Origin: Dryocosmus kuriphilus
Lineage: Eukaryota; Arthropoda; Insecta; Hymenoptera; Cynipidae
Reading direction: 5' to 3'
Length of the DNA stretch: 64,000 bases
Assembly (NCBI GenBank): GCA_038277395.1
Contig: CM076189.1
Span: forward strand, 213,444,011 to 213,508,010
Under the pieces are notes generated by a model that worked only from the letters and a program-made list of their open reading frames with translations, was not told the DNA's origin and ran no database searches. Of the stretch, positions 48,101 to 59,898 are shown piece after piece. The translations under genes and the position numbers were made by a program. The first letter of the stretch is position 1, and each line of letters starts with the position of its first letter.

Positions 48101-50283
48101 CAACATTTTTCGACGAACTTAAAATCCAAAAAACTACAGGGCGTTCAGTGTGTCCAAAAATTTTGAAATCCGAAATTTTGAGAGTTCCAGGAGTTCTGAT
48201 TGGAGTTCTGGTAGCCCCCCGAGGAGTCCTACAAAAAAGTCCTACAACATTTTTCGACGAACTTAAAATCCAAAAAACTACAGGGCGTTCAGTGTGTCCA
48301 AAAATTTTGAAATCCAAAATTTTGAGAGTTCCAGGAGTTCTGATCGGAGTTCTGGTAGCCCCCCAAAGAGTCCTAAAAAAAAGTTATATACCATTTTTCG
48401 ACAAACTCAAAATCCCAAAAAAACTACAAGATTTTAAGTATGTCCAAAAATTTTGAAATCCAAAATTTTGAGAGTTCCAGGAGTTCTGATTGGAGTTCTG
48501 GTAGCCCCCCAAAGAGTCCTAAAAAAAAGTTATATACCATTTTTCGACAAACTCAAAATCCAAAAAACTACAAGATTTTAAGTATGTCCAAAAATTTTGA
48601 AATCCAAAATTTTGAGAGTTCCAGGAGTTCTGATCGGAGTTCTGGTAGCCCCCCGAGGAGTCCTACAAAAAAGTCCTACAACATTTTTCGACGAACTTAA
48701 AATCCAAAAAACTAAAGGACGTTCAGTGTGTCCAAAAATTTTGAAATCCGAAATTTTGAGAGTTCCAGGAGTTCTGATTGGAGTTCTGGTAGCCCCCCGA
48801 GGAGTCCTACAAAAAAGTCCTACAACATTTTTCGACGAACTTAAAATCCAAAAAACTAAGGACGTTCAGTGTGTCCAAAAATTTTGAAATCCGAAATTTT
48901 GAGAGTTCCAGGAGTTCTGATTGGAGTTCTGGTAGCCCCCCGAGGAGTCCTACAAAAAAGTCCTACAACATTTTTCGACGAACTTAAAATCCAAAAAACT
49001 ACAGGGCGTTCAGTGTGTCCAAAAATTTTGAAATCCGAAATTTTGAGAGTTCCAGGAGTTCTGATTGGAGTTCTGGTAGCCCCCCGAGGAGTCCTACAAA
49101 AAAGTCCTACAACATTTTTCGACGAACTTAAAATCCAAAAAACTACAGGGCGTTCAGTGTGTCCAAAAATTTTGAAATCCGAAATTTTGAGAGTTCCAGG
49201 AGTTCTGATCGGAGTTCTGGTAGCCCCCCAAAGAGTCCTAAAAAAAAGTTATATACATTTTTCGACAAACAAACTCAAAATCCAAAAAACTACAAGATTT
49301 TAAGTATGTCCAAAAATTTTGAAATCCAAAATTTTGAGAGTTCCAGGAGTTCTGATTGGAGTTCTGGTAGCCCCCCAAAGAGTCCTAAAAAAAAGTTATA
49401 TACCATTTTTCGACAAACTCAAAATCCAAAAAACTACAAGATTTTAAGTATGTCCAAAAATTTTGAAATCCAAAATTTTGAGAGTTCCAGGAGTTCTGAT
49501 CGGAGTTCTGGTAGCCCCCCAAAGAGTCCTAAAAAAAAGTTATATACCATTTTTCGACAAACTCAAAATCCAAAAAACTACAAGATTTTAAGTATGTCCA
49601 AAAATTTTGAAATCCAAAATTTTGAGAGTTCCAGGAGTTCTGATCGGAGTTCTGGTAGCCCCCCAAAGAGTCCTAAAAAAAAGTTATATACCATTTTTCG
49701 ACAAACTCAAAATCCAAAAAACTACAAGATTTTAAGTATGTCCAAAAATTTTGAAATCCAAAATTTTGAGAGTTCCAGGAGTTCTGATCGGAGTTCTGGT
49801 AGCCCCCCGAGGAGTCCTACAAAAAAGTCCTACAACATTTTTCGACGAACTTAAAATCCAAAAAACTAAAGGACGTTCAGTGTGTCCAAAAATTTTGAAA
49901 TCCGAAATTTTGAGAGTTCCAGGAGTTCTGATTGGAGTTCTGGTAGCCCCCCGAGGAGTCCTACAAAAAAGTCCTACAACATTTTTCGACGAACTTAAAA
50001 TCCAAAAAACTACAGGGCGTTCAGTGTGTCCAAAAATTTTGAAATCCGAAATTTTGAGAGTTCCAGGAGTTCTGATCGGAGTTCTGGTAGCCACCCAAAG
50101 AGTCCTAAAAAAAAGTTATATACCATTTTTCGACAAACTCAAAATCCAAAAAACTACAAGATTTTAAGTATGTCCAAAAATTTTGAATTCCAAAATTTTG
50201 AGAGTTCCAGGAGTTCTGATTGGAGTTCTGGTAGCCCCCCAGAGTCCTAAAAAAAAGTCCTATAACATTTTTTGACAAACTCT
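42157..50283 (+). repeat. Tandem array of ~56 units of 144 bp
   Basis: Successive copies of 'agttccaggagttctgat' start at 42445, 42589 and 42733, giving a period of exactly 144 bp. By length there are about 56 units. Because 144 = 48 x 3, frames stay open across units on both strands, producing Ser/Arg-rich (SSRSSDRSSGSPPRSP), hydrophobic and mixed 48-residue repeats. Units from 45000 to 47700 are disrupted by many small indels. Flanking units are cleaner. From about 47400 onward a second variant appears (PKSPKKKLYTIFRQ in one frame). The ORFs are by-products of the period, not evidence of genes. Confidence 0.93.
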
Positions 50284-51596
50284 ACATCTACTATGTTTGG
50301 AAGAATGGTTTTCAATTTTTTAAAATTCGTTTTACAGAACGCTGTTGACTAAATATTGAATTTCACGGTTATATATGTAAATATAATCATGAAGGATGTA
50401 TATATATTTTGTATTGTTAAGCATATTTTATTTTCATTAAATTATGCATATTTTGTATAAATGATAATTAGCTTTTTATTGGAAATTTGTATAAAGGAAG
50501 TGTAGTAAGTACACTTTATAGCATTATTATTTTGTACTTTTCTCTTCTTTGGACTTCGTCTGCAAAACTAAGAAGTTGTACATGCAATGATATTTAACAA
50601 CATCTTTCATATTTAATAAATTATATATTTCTGTTAAACGTTAATAAGTGCACTAGTTTAGAAAAAAAGCATTTACATTTGATGCGACTATTTTTTTATA
50701 TGTATTCTGGCTCCCTGAATTTGAAAATCATATTGGAATTTTTTTTTATGGATAGGTTTTCAAGATATGAATTTTCGAAGTTTGTTTCGTTTTCTTCGGA
50801 GGTGGTACCTTCGCATGTTAGGCCATATCAGTTTAGTAGTTTAAATGATATGGCCTACAATATATGAGAAACTTCGATTTTTTTTTGCAATTTAAAAATC
50901 AAAAGTCCACTTTTTGCCATGCAAAAATAGAAAACGTTAAATAATGTCAAGTTTATTATTTTTTAGATATAGATCGTACTTTTAGAAATAAATTAAGGTA
51001 TTGACAAATAAAATCTATGTATAAATATCGAAGTTATGAGATTTCGAGTGAAAGTACCGAAAATCAAATTTTACTCTGTTTTTTATTTTTCCCACATTTC
51101 AGTTATTACTTGTATGTTGTTTTATTCAAGGTATTTACAATTTAATTCAAGAATGAATTTTTTCACAGATTAAATATAGTTTCCCGTGTTTTTCTCATTT
51201 AAATTTTGAATTTGAAATGTTGATTTCACTTGGGTTACAAAAGGCGCACTGGTCGATGATAAAAAGGGATCCGTGCAGGCGGTTAGGTAAAATGTCAGTA
51301 GACAATACTGAACATTACCTAATCGAGTATGTTTGGAGAAAAGCATTCATCTCAAATGAAGAACTCTTTCTCAGTGTTTTCGAAGCAATAAAGTAATTTT
51401 ATCCCCAGTGATGGTTTTTTATTCATTTTGTGTATTCTTCTTATTGTATTTGTTCATGTTTTTTCAGGAACTTCTTGTAAACAACTGGCCCTTTTCAGGA
51501 CCACAACATTTTGTTAACAAAGGAATTATTTGTTGTTTTGATACATGTTTTTTTCAGCCTTTAAGTTTTTAAACAATTGGCCCTTTTCAGTCTTCT
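50284..51596. other. Unique spacer between opposite-facing arrays
   Basis: No repeat unit or recognised gene. A perfect 12-bp hairpin TAGGCCATATCA (50819-50830) and its complement (50846-50857), with a 15-nt loop, lies near the middle. 'ttggcccttttcag' recurs at about 51486 and 51576. This is the loop between inverted array segments. Confidence 0.5.
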
Positions 51597-52424
51597 AGTA
51601 TTTTGGATTTTGAGTTTGTCGAAAAATGTTATAGGACTTTTTTGTAGGACTCCTTGGGAGGCTATCAAAACTCCGATCAGAACTCCTGGAACTCTAAAAA
51701 TTTTTGGTTTCGAAAAAAAAAATTTTTGGACACGCTGAACGTCTTGTAGTTTTTTGGATTTTGAGTTTGTCGAAAAATGTTGTAGGAATTTTTTGTAGGA
51801 CTCCTCGGGCGGCTACCAGAACTCCGATCAGAAGCCCTGGAACTCTCAAAATTATGGATTTCAAAATTTTCTGGACACACTTAAAGTCTTGTAGTTTTTT
51901 CGATTTTGAGTTTGTCGAAAAATGTTGTAGGAATTTTTTGTAGGACTCCTCGGGCGGCTACCAGAACTCCGATCAGAACTCCGGGAACTCTCAAAATTAT
52001 GGATTTCAAAATTTTTGGACACACTTAACGTCCTGTAGTTTTTTGGATTTTGAGTTTGTCGAAAAATGTTGTAGGAATTTTTTGTAGGACTCCTCGGGCG
52101 GCTACCAGAACTCCGATCAGAGCTCCTAGAACTCTCAAAATTTCGGATTTCAACATTTTTGGACACACTGAACGTTCTGTAGTTTTTTGGATTTTGAGTT
52201 TGTCGAAAAATGTTGTAGGACTTTTTTGTAGGACTCCTCGGGCGGCTACCAGAAGTCCGATCAGAACTCCTGGAACTCTCAAAATTTCGGTTTTCAAAAT
52301 TTTTGGACACACTTAACGTCTTGTAGTTTTCTGGATTTTGAGTTTGTCGAAAAATGTTATAGGACTTTTTTTTAGGAATCTTTGGGGGGCTACCAGAACT
52401 CCGCTCAGAACTCCTGGAACTCTT
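51597..52424 (-). repeat. ~6 units of the 144-bp repeat in inverted orientation
   Basis: These are the same units as the main array, read on the minus strand. The length of 828 bp corresponds to 5.75 units. Several carry 'gggcggctacc' in place of the main array's 'ggggggctacc' complement, so this block has evolved separately. Confidence 0.9.
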
Positions 52425-52884
52425 TAAGAAAATTTAATTTCTTTGAAATCTTTGAATTTTTAAAAATTGTGTAACTTTTGAGTTTTTGAGTTTTTCGAAA
52501 TTATTTTTCTGCAGAACTGTAGAACTCTTTGAGAACAACAGGAATATGAAAGAAAAAGTTGATTTTCTGAAAAGTGCGCGGCTAGCTCTATTTTTTGAAA
52601 ATTTTTTTTTGGTACAATTTTTGAGAACTATTTTCAATATGTATCAGGAACTATAGAACTATGGTAAATCTACCCAGAACTCTAAGAAGAAGTCTATTTT
52701 TCGAAAAACGCGCGGGAACGTGAACTTAGCCGCCACTTTTGAAAAATCGATTTTTAGGGTATTTATACCCCAGAACTATTTCTAAAAGTTATCAGGAACT
52801 ATAGAACTATTGAAAAGGATGTCAGAACTCTAAAAAAAAATTCGAAATTTTGAAAGTGCGCGGGCAGGTTCACACGCATCAATT

Positions 52885-54060
52885 TTGTTAAAGATTATTT
52901 TTTAGCGAAAAATTGATGTTTTTGTTATTGAAAATGCATATTTCTTGGGTGTCAATTTCAACCGTTTTATTGAAACTTCCTTTTTTGTGTTAATAATTGA
53001 ATATATTTTTTTTTTAAACAATATTTTCTTTTGTTCAAAAGTCATAACATTTTCCTTTGAGAATTCATCTTTTATGGTTAAAAATGAAACTTATTTTGAA
53101 TGGAAATTTACTTTTGTTAGTTGAAAATTCCTATTTTTATTTGTTGGAGATTAAACAATTGTGTTAAAAGTTCATTTTTAGTTGAAAAATAATTTTGTTG
53201 CTGTTAAAAATTCATCTTTTGTGGGTTAATAATTCAGCTATTTTTGTACGAATAATAATATTTATTTTTTTTTTCTAAAGTCAACAATATAACATTTTTG
53301 TTTAAGAATTCACCTTTTATGGTTGAAAGTTTATCTAGTTTGTTAAAAATTGGTTATTTTCAGTCAAAAATTAAACAATTCCACTGAAAAATAGTTTTTT
53401 TTTATTGAAACTATGCCTATTTTTTATTAAAAATTAATTTTTTTGTTTGAAAAAATAACTTTTTTATGAAAAATTCAATATTTTGGTTGAAAATTAATTT
53501 TCTTTTGTTCAAAAATTCAACTATTTTTGTTTCAAAATAAATATTTTTTGCTCAAAATTTAATGGATCCATTTTTGTTTGATTTTTTTTTATTTGTGGTT
53601 AAAAATTTAACTATGACATTTTTTATTGAAAAATCATCTTTTTCGACTGAAAATTACATTGTTACATTTTTGGTTGAGAATTTAGCTTTTTTAGTGAAAG
53701 TTTAACAATTTTTTTGTAATTCAGCAATTTTGATAAAACAAATTTATCTTTTGTTGACAAATCATGTTTTTGGTTGAAAACTCATCTTGCATAGGGATTC
53801 AACTACCTAATTGAAAATCTCTTTTTCGTGTTGATAATTCAACTACTTTCTTAAAAATTGGTCTTTTCCAGTTAAAAATTAAACTTTTGAAAATATAACT
53901 ATTTTTGAATAAAAGTTTATTAATTTGTTTGCAAATATTTATCTTTTTAGTTTGAAAATTCAACTAGTTTTTTGAAAATTTAACTGTTATTTTTTTAGTG
54001 GGCAATTTAATTATTTTGTTAAAAATGCATTATTTCGACTTGAAATCTTAAAATTTTAAA
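52885..54060. repeat. 'TTGAAAATTCAACTATTTT' repeat, right block
   Basis: About 1.2 kb of strongly degenerate head-to-tail units of the same family as 41440-41694, such as 'gttgaaaattcatctttt' and 'aaaattcaactattttt'. The frames here are short and repeat-derived. Confidence 0.7.
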
Positions 54061-54558
54061 GCACTTCAAATTTAATTCATTATTCTTGAATTTCGAAACA
54101 TAATATAAAATTATAAACTGAAAAATATTGTTGAAATTAGAATTACTTGCAGATGTGCAAAAAACATATTTTTTGTATTTGGTACATTACACATTTTTTT
54201 AATATTGCAAATGTCGGTCTTGAAATTTCTTTACTTTAAACCGAAGAAACAAAACACTGTGATGTTCTGACTTTTCATTTCAAGCTTTCTTTGAAAAACA
54301 GCATATTTTGACGACCACTGATTCTGAATTAAAATTTTTAATAAAATTTGCTTTTTGTTAATTGTAAATAGGTGAAAAGGGTGAAAAATTTCCAAAATAG
54401 GTGAAATAGGTGACAAAATTCAAAATACGTGACAAAACGTGACAAAATTCAAAATAGGTGACAAAAGGTGAATAGGTGATACTCCGTGATGACTGCGATT
54501 ACCCTAAAATGTGTAAATAAATTGTAAACTTTGGAAACTGAATGGGTTGATTTTCTAG

Positions 54559-54945
54559 ATGTACGCAATCGCCTGGGCAGTGGAGTTGCCTTCGAAAATT
54601 GGCCACCTTGAAGTTTTGATTCTGATCGTATCTTGCATCTGTCATGACCTCGATCATCCTGGATACAACAACATTTATCAGATAAATGCACGTACAGAAT
54701 TGGCATTGCGTTACAACGACATCTCGCCCCTAGAGAATCATCATTGCTCGGTGGCCTTTCGCGTCCTCGAGGCTCCGGAATGCAACATCCTGGCGTCCTT
54801 GGACCCGACGACCTACAGGACCGCAAGGGAGGGTATCATAAGGTGCATCCTCGCCACGGACATGGCCAGGCACAACGAGATCCTCGCCCAGTTCACCGAC
54901 GCCATATCGGAATTTGATTACACGAACAAAGCGCATATCAATTTG
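54559..54945 (+). CDS. PDE9: cGMP phosphodiesterase 9, central catalytic exon
   Basis: The exon is 129 codons, phase 0 at both ends, with acceptor TTTTCTAG and donor GTAAGC. It encodes MYAIAWAVELPSKIG, then CICHDLDHPGYNN and QINARTELALRYNDISPLEN, then ILATDMARHNEIL. The HD pair in CHDLDHP is the central metal-binding signature of class I phosphodiesterases. Similarity to human PDE9A is very high by eye. Composition is GC-richer than the flanking intron, as expected for constrained coding sequence. Opposite-strand frames here are shadows. Confidence 0.96.
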
Positions 54946-56641
54946 GTAAGCCATCAAGATAAAAAAAAAACAATTACAATTTAATTAGATCTATCTCTTT
55001 TACTTATCACTCAACTTTTTCTTCCACAGATGATTACTCATTTATAGACTGTATAATTTCTTAAGAGATTTTCCCCAAAGTCGTGCTAACGCAATTTATA
55101 TCAATGTTGGGGCATTTTCCCCAAAATATTTGTGGAACATTTTTCTCCAAGATATTTTGGGGAATATTTCTTAAAATTTGGGAAACTTTCCCTAAATATT
55201 GTGAGGAAAATTGCCCAATAATGGCGTCTTGAAATGAGAAACGTTCAAAATCAATTTATTATATGGGGTTTACTTAAGTCTCTAGCTTTTAGAAAATTTC
55301 CCCAAATTTTTTAGAAAAATAGGAATGTGAATGTGGGAGATTCCCTAAATTTTATGGAAATGACTTAATCCCCTAATTTTTGGGGAATATGCTCTAAGTT
55401 TTTTTGGAATTTATCCCGTTTGTTGGTTGAAAATTCCCCAGTTTCTCGGTGAAACATATTTTCAACCAAAAATGTGGAATTTTTCCCAAATATTGTGGGG
55501 AAATTACCCAATAATGATGCGGAATATTGTCTGCAACTTGAACTGAGAAACATTCAAAATCAAATTATTATTAATACTTTTATTTCTTTAATTTTATAAA
55601 TCTATTTTGCGGTATAATGTAAAAATTTAAATAAATCATAACATAGCTTTCTTCTTAAGTTACTTAAGTCTCTAAGTTTGGAAAAATTCCCAACTTTTTG
55701 GGGAAAATCGCAATGTGAATGTAAGAAATTCCTTAAATTTTATAGGAATGACTTAATCCCCCAATTTTTAATAAATATTCTATAATTTCTCGGGGAAACG
55801 TATTTTCAATTAAAAATGTGGAATTTTCCCCCAAAAAAGAGTGGAAAAAATTTATCAAATTTTTTATAGTGTAGAAAACATTGTTCATTTAAGAATTGTC
55901 CTACACTTTTAAGTACATCAATACAATTAAAAACTACTAAGGCAACTAAAGATACTACAGCTTTTTTTTACTCCAACAGCAACTTAAATTAGGTCTTAGT
56001 ATATCCAAAACTTGTAATCTGTTTTTAAATACCAGATATCAGGATCCCTGAAAATAAAATGTTCTTTCGCTCTGTATGAAGGAGAAGAATCTGATAAATC
56101 AGATATTGTAATTCAAGTCATAATTTCACACTGGATAAAAACCCCGCACGTGTAATGTGTATCTTGGAAGATCGATCAGTGGCCGTGTTTCTCGTTCAAG
56201 TTCAATAGAAATAAAAGATTAATGCAGATTAATTTGCTCCTTTTGCAATAAGAACGTGGCGCCTGCTTGTACAATCCGAGTCAAAAGTTCCAGTATCAAT
56301 TTTCATCAAGACTAAATAAAAACTTCATAGATAATAAAATAAACTTTGAGGAAGATCTTAAAATAAAATTGAATTTAATGCAACACTTTAAATTTATTAT
56401 AAAAGCGAAATGAACATAGTACGATTAGCTGGATACGTCAGAGAACTTACTCAACTTGTTATACAAACTTTGTGATGAAGAAAGGAAGGTGGATGATGTA
56501 TGAGTATGTGGTTCAATTTTCCGGGAAGACCAACTTCCTGAAGCGCTGAAAGAGGATTAAAAATTCTTCTTTTAGAAAGTTTAAAATTAATTTCACTCTT
56601 TTATGGACAAACAAGAAATAAAAATGGGCATTTTTTTTTAG
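54946..56641 (+). other. PDE9 intron, 1.7 kb
   Basis: GTAAGC donor and T-rich acceptor ending TTTTTAG at 56641. It contains diverged repeats annotated separately at 55190-55860 and otherwise nothing recognisable. Confidence 0.85.
55190..55860. repeat. Diverged tandem duplication in the intron
   Basis: 'acttaagtctcta' with its downstream 'ttccccaaattttt...aatgtgaatgt' block occurs at about 55272 and again near 55665. 'gaaacgttcaaaatcaa' at about 55237 recurs as 'gaaacattcaaaatcaa' near 55547. Units are about 300-400 bp and rich in 'ttgggga'-like words. Confidence 0.6.
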
Positions 56642-56893
56642 CTCTCGATGATTCTGATCAAAGTTTCGGATATTAGCAACGAGGCACGACCGATGGATGT
56701 TGCCGAGCCGTGGTTGGATAGTCTTCTTCAGGAGTTCTTCAAACAAAGTGATGCAGAGAAATTGGAAGGACTTCCGGTCACACCCTTTATGGACCGCGAT
56801 AAAGTGACCAAGCCTTCCTCGCAATGCAGTTTCATCGGCCTGGTTCTCCTGCCTCTTTTCGAGTCTCTTGGTGAACTATTCCCGGAACTTCAG
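56642..56893 (+). CDS. PDE9: cGMP phosphodiesterase 9, exon with metal and substrate residues
   Basis: The exon is 84 codons, phase 0 at both ends; the donor GTAAGTAAG is at 56894. It encodes LSMILIKVSDISNEARP, containing the fourth metal ligand Asp. VAEPWLDSLLQEFFKQSD follows, then FMDRDKVTKPSSQCSFIG. The Gln in SSQCSF corresponds to the invariant purine-binding glutamine of phosphodiesterases, with the clamp Phe three residues later. All residues needed for catalysis are present across the three catalytic exons. Confidence 0.96.
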
Positions 56894-57135
56894 GTAAGTA
56901 AGTCGGAACCACTTTACATTCACAACTACTTTATAAAAGTTCGCGTTCTTCGCACGAGGAAATCAGCATTTAACAATGAAACGAATTATGCAAATTTCGT
57001 ACATTTGGATGGCTATTCAGACAACATATTGAGAAGTACTTTGATTTGAAATTCAAAATTTAAATAAAATCATTCCTTTACGTTCATTTTTCCAAATCAA
57101 CTTAGTCATTCCTGTAGACAATATTTTATTTTCCT

Positions 57136-57178
57136 TTAAAGCCCTTTGCGGTATGATGGGACTCTCAGCGTCCCACCT
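57136..57178. repeat. Possible piggyBac-type terminus with hairpin
   Basis: The sequence TTTAAAGCCCTTTGCGG is followed by GGGACTCTCAGCGTCCC, a 5-bp-stem hairpin. CCCTTTGCGG-type ends are seen in insect piggyBac-like elements, and the dead transposase lies 1 kb downstream on the opposite strand. No matching opposite terminus was found. Confidence 0.35.
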
Positions 57179-57539
57179 TTTTGTTTGCAGGTTTTAATTG
57201 TTGTAACTAACTTCTTAGGAATACATATTGGGTTTATTGTTTTTATGAGATTCCTAGATCATAAATCAGCGTAAAAAAATATAAACAGGAACTCATTGCC
57301 AATTTAAAATGTATTATAAATAAATAAGTGATAAAAATTAGTGACTTTTTGAGATGAAATGCAGTTTCTACTAACCTATTAGGAAGTTTGGAACACTGAT
57401 ATTTTGTCTGAATTAGTGCATCCTATAGCATTTTTCAGAATTTTCCGTTAAGTTGTGTTTTTTTTTGCTATTGACTGTTTTTGTTAAAAATACAGTACTG
57501 TCTATCACAAAGCAAAGTATATTTTTTTCCAAAATGACC

Positions 57540-57870
57540 TATCGTGGTTGCTTTGAGGTTTTTAGGGTTGCTGAATCCGAATTTGCAGTTAAGAATGAAA
57601 ATCATTGTTTTAGGACTTATGTTCAACAGGTTGTAGGGGTCACTCAATCCGAACTAGCAGTCAAAATTTTCGATTTTGCAAAACCTAAGATGGCGGATTG
57701 AGCATGTCGGAGAAAAATGTTAAAGCGCTTTATCTTTGCTTTGGGACGTGTTTTATAGAGATGTCTGTGGTCGGGAAATCCGAACTACATGTAGAAATTT
57801 GCGAATTTGAAAAATTCAAGACGACAGATTCCATAAGGCAAAACAACTTGGAAAAAGTGCATTATTGTTT
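57540..57870. repeat. Degenerate repeats around 'aatccgaa' boxes
   Basis: 'ggttgctgaatccgaatttg' near 57566, 'ggtcactcaatccgaactag' near 57637 and 'gtcgggaaatccgaactaca' near 57770 are followed by related 'aaaatttgcgaattt' sequence. This resembles a widespread insect interspersed repeat. The 82-codon frame here is not supported as a gene. Confidence 0.55.
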
Positions 57871-58194
57871 CATAGATGATTTCTAATAGATTTCTAATAG
57901 TCCAGATAGGGTCTCTCGCTCTTTGTATCACCCAGAACTAAAACTAACGAGGAGTACGTGGCGAGTATCTAGTTCCATCTTTTTTTTGTTGGTTTTTTTA
58001 GATTTTTTTTTGTATATTTTGTTCCTTTTTTTCATTTCATTTTTTGTTCTTTTTTTGGGGAGGGACGAGTTGGAAACAGTATGTAACTGTAAATCAGCAA
58101 GAATTTAGACTTACTTATGATAAGCAGCAAAGCAGTTTCACAATGGAACCTTCCATACTGAACAGGTCCGTGTTGTTCTGTACTCAGCAATTTA

Positions 58195-59673
58195 CATGCT
58201 GCACATAGCACAGCGCCTTCATTTTCCTTCTGGACAAGAAACAATCACATGGACTGCTTCAGAACGCGTTTTTTTTCAACTGAAACGATCGGCTTGTGAG
58301 GAACAACAATTTTGGGCTGATGTTTCCTGACTTTCTTAGGTGGAAGAGAGCCAGACACCAATCCCTCAGCAATAACTAATCTGAAATTCTTCAATGTAAA
58401 TTCTCGCTATTTCCCTGTTCGACGTAGACGGCATACGCATTTGTGACAGTTGTATCAATCAGATGCCAAAAAATACGCTACCATTTTCTGGACTTCCGAT
58501 TGATTAGATACGTCGACTTTAGCATATATCTGCTTCGTCCACGTAACCCATGTGTCGGTTATAGTCGCAAACGAGAGTTGGGCAAGTGATTGGTAGTAAA
58601 AAAACCATCTTTCTGCCTTCGATTTACAAACCCTAATTCGCTTGGATCATGGAAGTTTGAAAGAAATGAAACTGTCTTGTTATTCTTCCATTTAATAAAT
58701 CTAAGGTCCGTAAAAGATGTTCTATATTCACTGTCACCTCTAGCCATCTCTTTCTCGGGCTTTTGCTCTTTGAGTAAGCCCCCCTTGTCGAACAGTTTCA
58801 CAGGCAAATATCCCATCTTGTCTTAGAGAAATCATAAGATCGACACAGGTAAAATAATTGTCAAAATAAACTCGAGCACCCAGTAATTTCTCTGTAACAT
58901 TGTTGACCTTTTCAGTATAAACATGGAATTCGCATTTTGTCGGTTTCGCTGCGTTGTATTGCTTCATTGAGTTTTTTCCTTTGAATTTGAACATTGACTC
59001 GTCCACACTTTGATGTTTTTGCTAGGCTTGAAACAGATTTTTTAATTTGTGTTAATATTGTTATTATTGGTCTTATTTTATATAATTTATTATAATTTTC
59101 ATCTCCTCTCTTCGGTTCTTTTTTGTTGTCATTCATATGTAAATAAGTAAGAAAGAATCCGAAACGATGTACCGTCATAAATATGACTTATATACGCATC
59201 ATTGAGTACCGGATTCATAGACCAATAATTGCGATACGATGGAAATCTTTTTATGCCCATCAAAATATTGGGTCCTAAGAATTTAAGTAATTCTTCTTTT
59301 GTTGCTGAATCTGCTTTGTTACGTTTTTGCTCTCTATAAAGATTAGTCTGGGGAAGAAGATCATCAGTGAAATCATGGGAAAGTAAACACAAAATTATGT
59401 CTAATGGCGAATATCTGGGACATTTGGTCCAGAATCTTTAGCAAATGGAACATCATCTTTCAACTTCTGCTTTGATTTCCACTTTCCATCCATTTTTTTC
59501 AATCAGTCACTCAAAGCTTTGTTTGCATTATCATCATCTTCTTCATAATTGGCATTCTCTAAATAATCTTTGTTGAAATTAGATTCACTGAACTCGAATT
59601 CTTCACTTTCAGAATCACATAATGCATCAGCAGACTCAGCATCACTCGGAATCTCAAAAATTCCCTCCGCCAT
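58195..59673 (-). pseudogene. piggyBac-like transposase pseudogene
   Basis: On the minus strand it starts with an acidic N-terminus (MAEGIFEIPSDAESADAL, ATG at 59671-59673), normal for this family. Core blocks follow in different frames: LKFLGPNILMGIKRFPSYRNYW, then NKLYKIRPI, then DESMFKFKGKNSMKQY (first catalytic Asp). Next come ARVYFDNYFTCVDLM (second Asp) and NRHMGYVDEADIC (third region). The end shows Cys-rich remains (58244-58130). At least five frame changes and several stops make it inactive. Confidence 0.85.
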
Positions 59674-59898
59674 GTCAGATATTTTTTGTACTGAGCGGGA
59701 TAATTATAATATATTATCACTAGGAGCACATCAAGAGCTTATAATAATTTCCTCAGGATGTATTTGTGCTAAATAAAGACAACTTCAACTAGATTATCTG
59801 TACTATGCCAGTTGGATCAACATTTGATGCCGAGTCGTCTGCGACAACAGTACGAAACAGTTGAAGGAAGCCTAACTATCGAGAAGTGTACAGTATTT

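Larger units (their letters stand above)
41695..52882. mobile_element. 11.2-kb structure with ~460-bp inverted repeats enclosing the 144-bp array
   Basis: The left arm (41695-42157) and right arm (52424-52882) are inverted copies; 'ggggtataaataccc' near 41804 is mirrored at about 52762-52776, and 'gcgcgg' boxes appear in both. The array units follow directly on each arm, in opposite orientations. There is no transposase. It may be a non-autonomous element whose internal repeat has expanded. Confidence 0.75.
41160..54510. mobile_element. Possible outer boundary of a ~13-kb inverted-repeat insertion
   Basis: Near 41163 the sequence 'accagtcatcacagtaccta' resembles the complement of 'ggtgatactccgtgatgact' near 54475-54494. 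Both are next to 'ggtgaaaaggtga'-like repeats. If these are true termini, everything between is one insertion. The match is short (about 25 bp, imperfect), so this is a tentative call. Confidence 0.35.
40028..54558 (+). other. PDE9 intron, 14.5 kb, filled with repeats
   Basis: It has a GTAAGT donor and a TTTTCTAG acceptor. It begins with about 1.1 kb of unremarkable AT-rich sequence (40028-41150) and then contains the long inverted-repeat structure and the 144-bp tandem array. The reading frame is preserved across it (phase 0), and joining the two exons gives CVAQM-MYAIAW, which matches the family sequence. Confidence 0.9.

Noticed and set aside
42262..50250. Dozens of 60-237-codon frames on both strands in the tandem array
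   Set aside because: They are produced by a 144-bp period divisible by three. They break at indels, appear in several frames at once, and have no independent starts, splice sites or domain.
42157..50283. CRISPR-like array
   Set aside because: Units are contiguous 144-mers without short repeats separated by unique spacers, in a eukaryotic intron.
58559..58826. 78-codon + strand frame
   Set aside because: It is antisense to the piggyBac-like transposase remnant.
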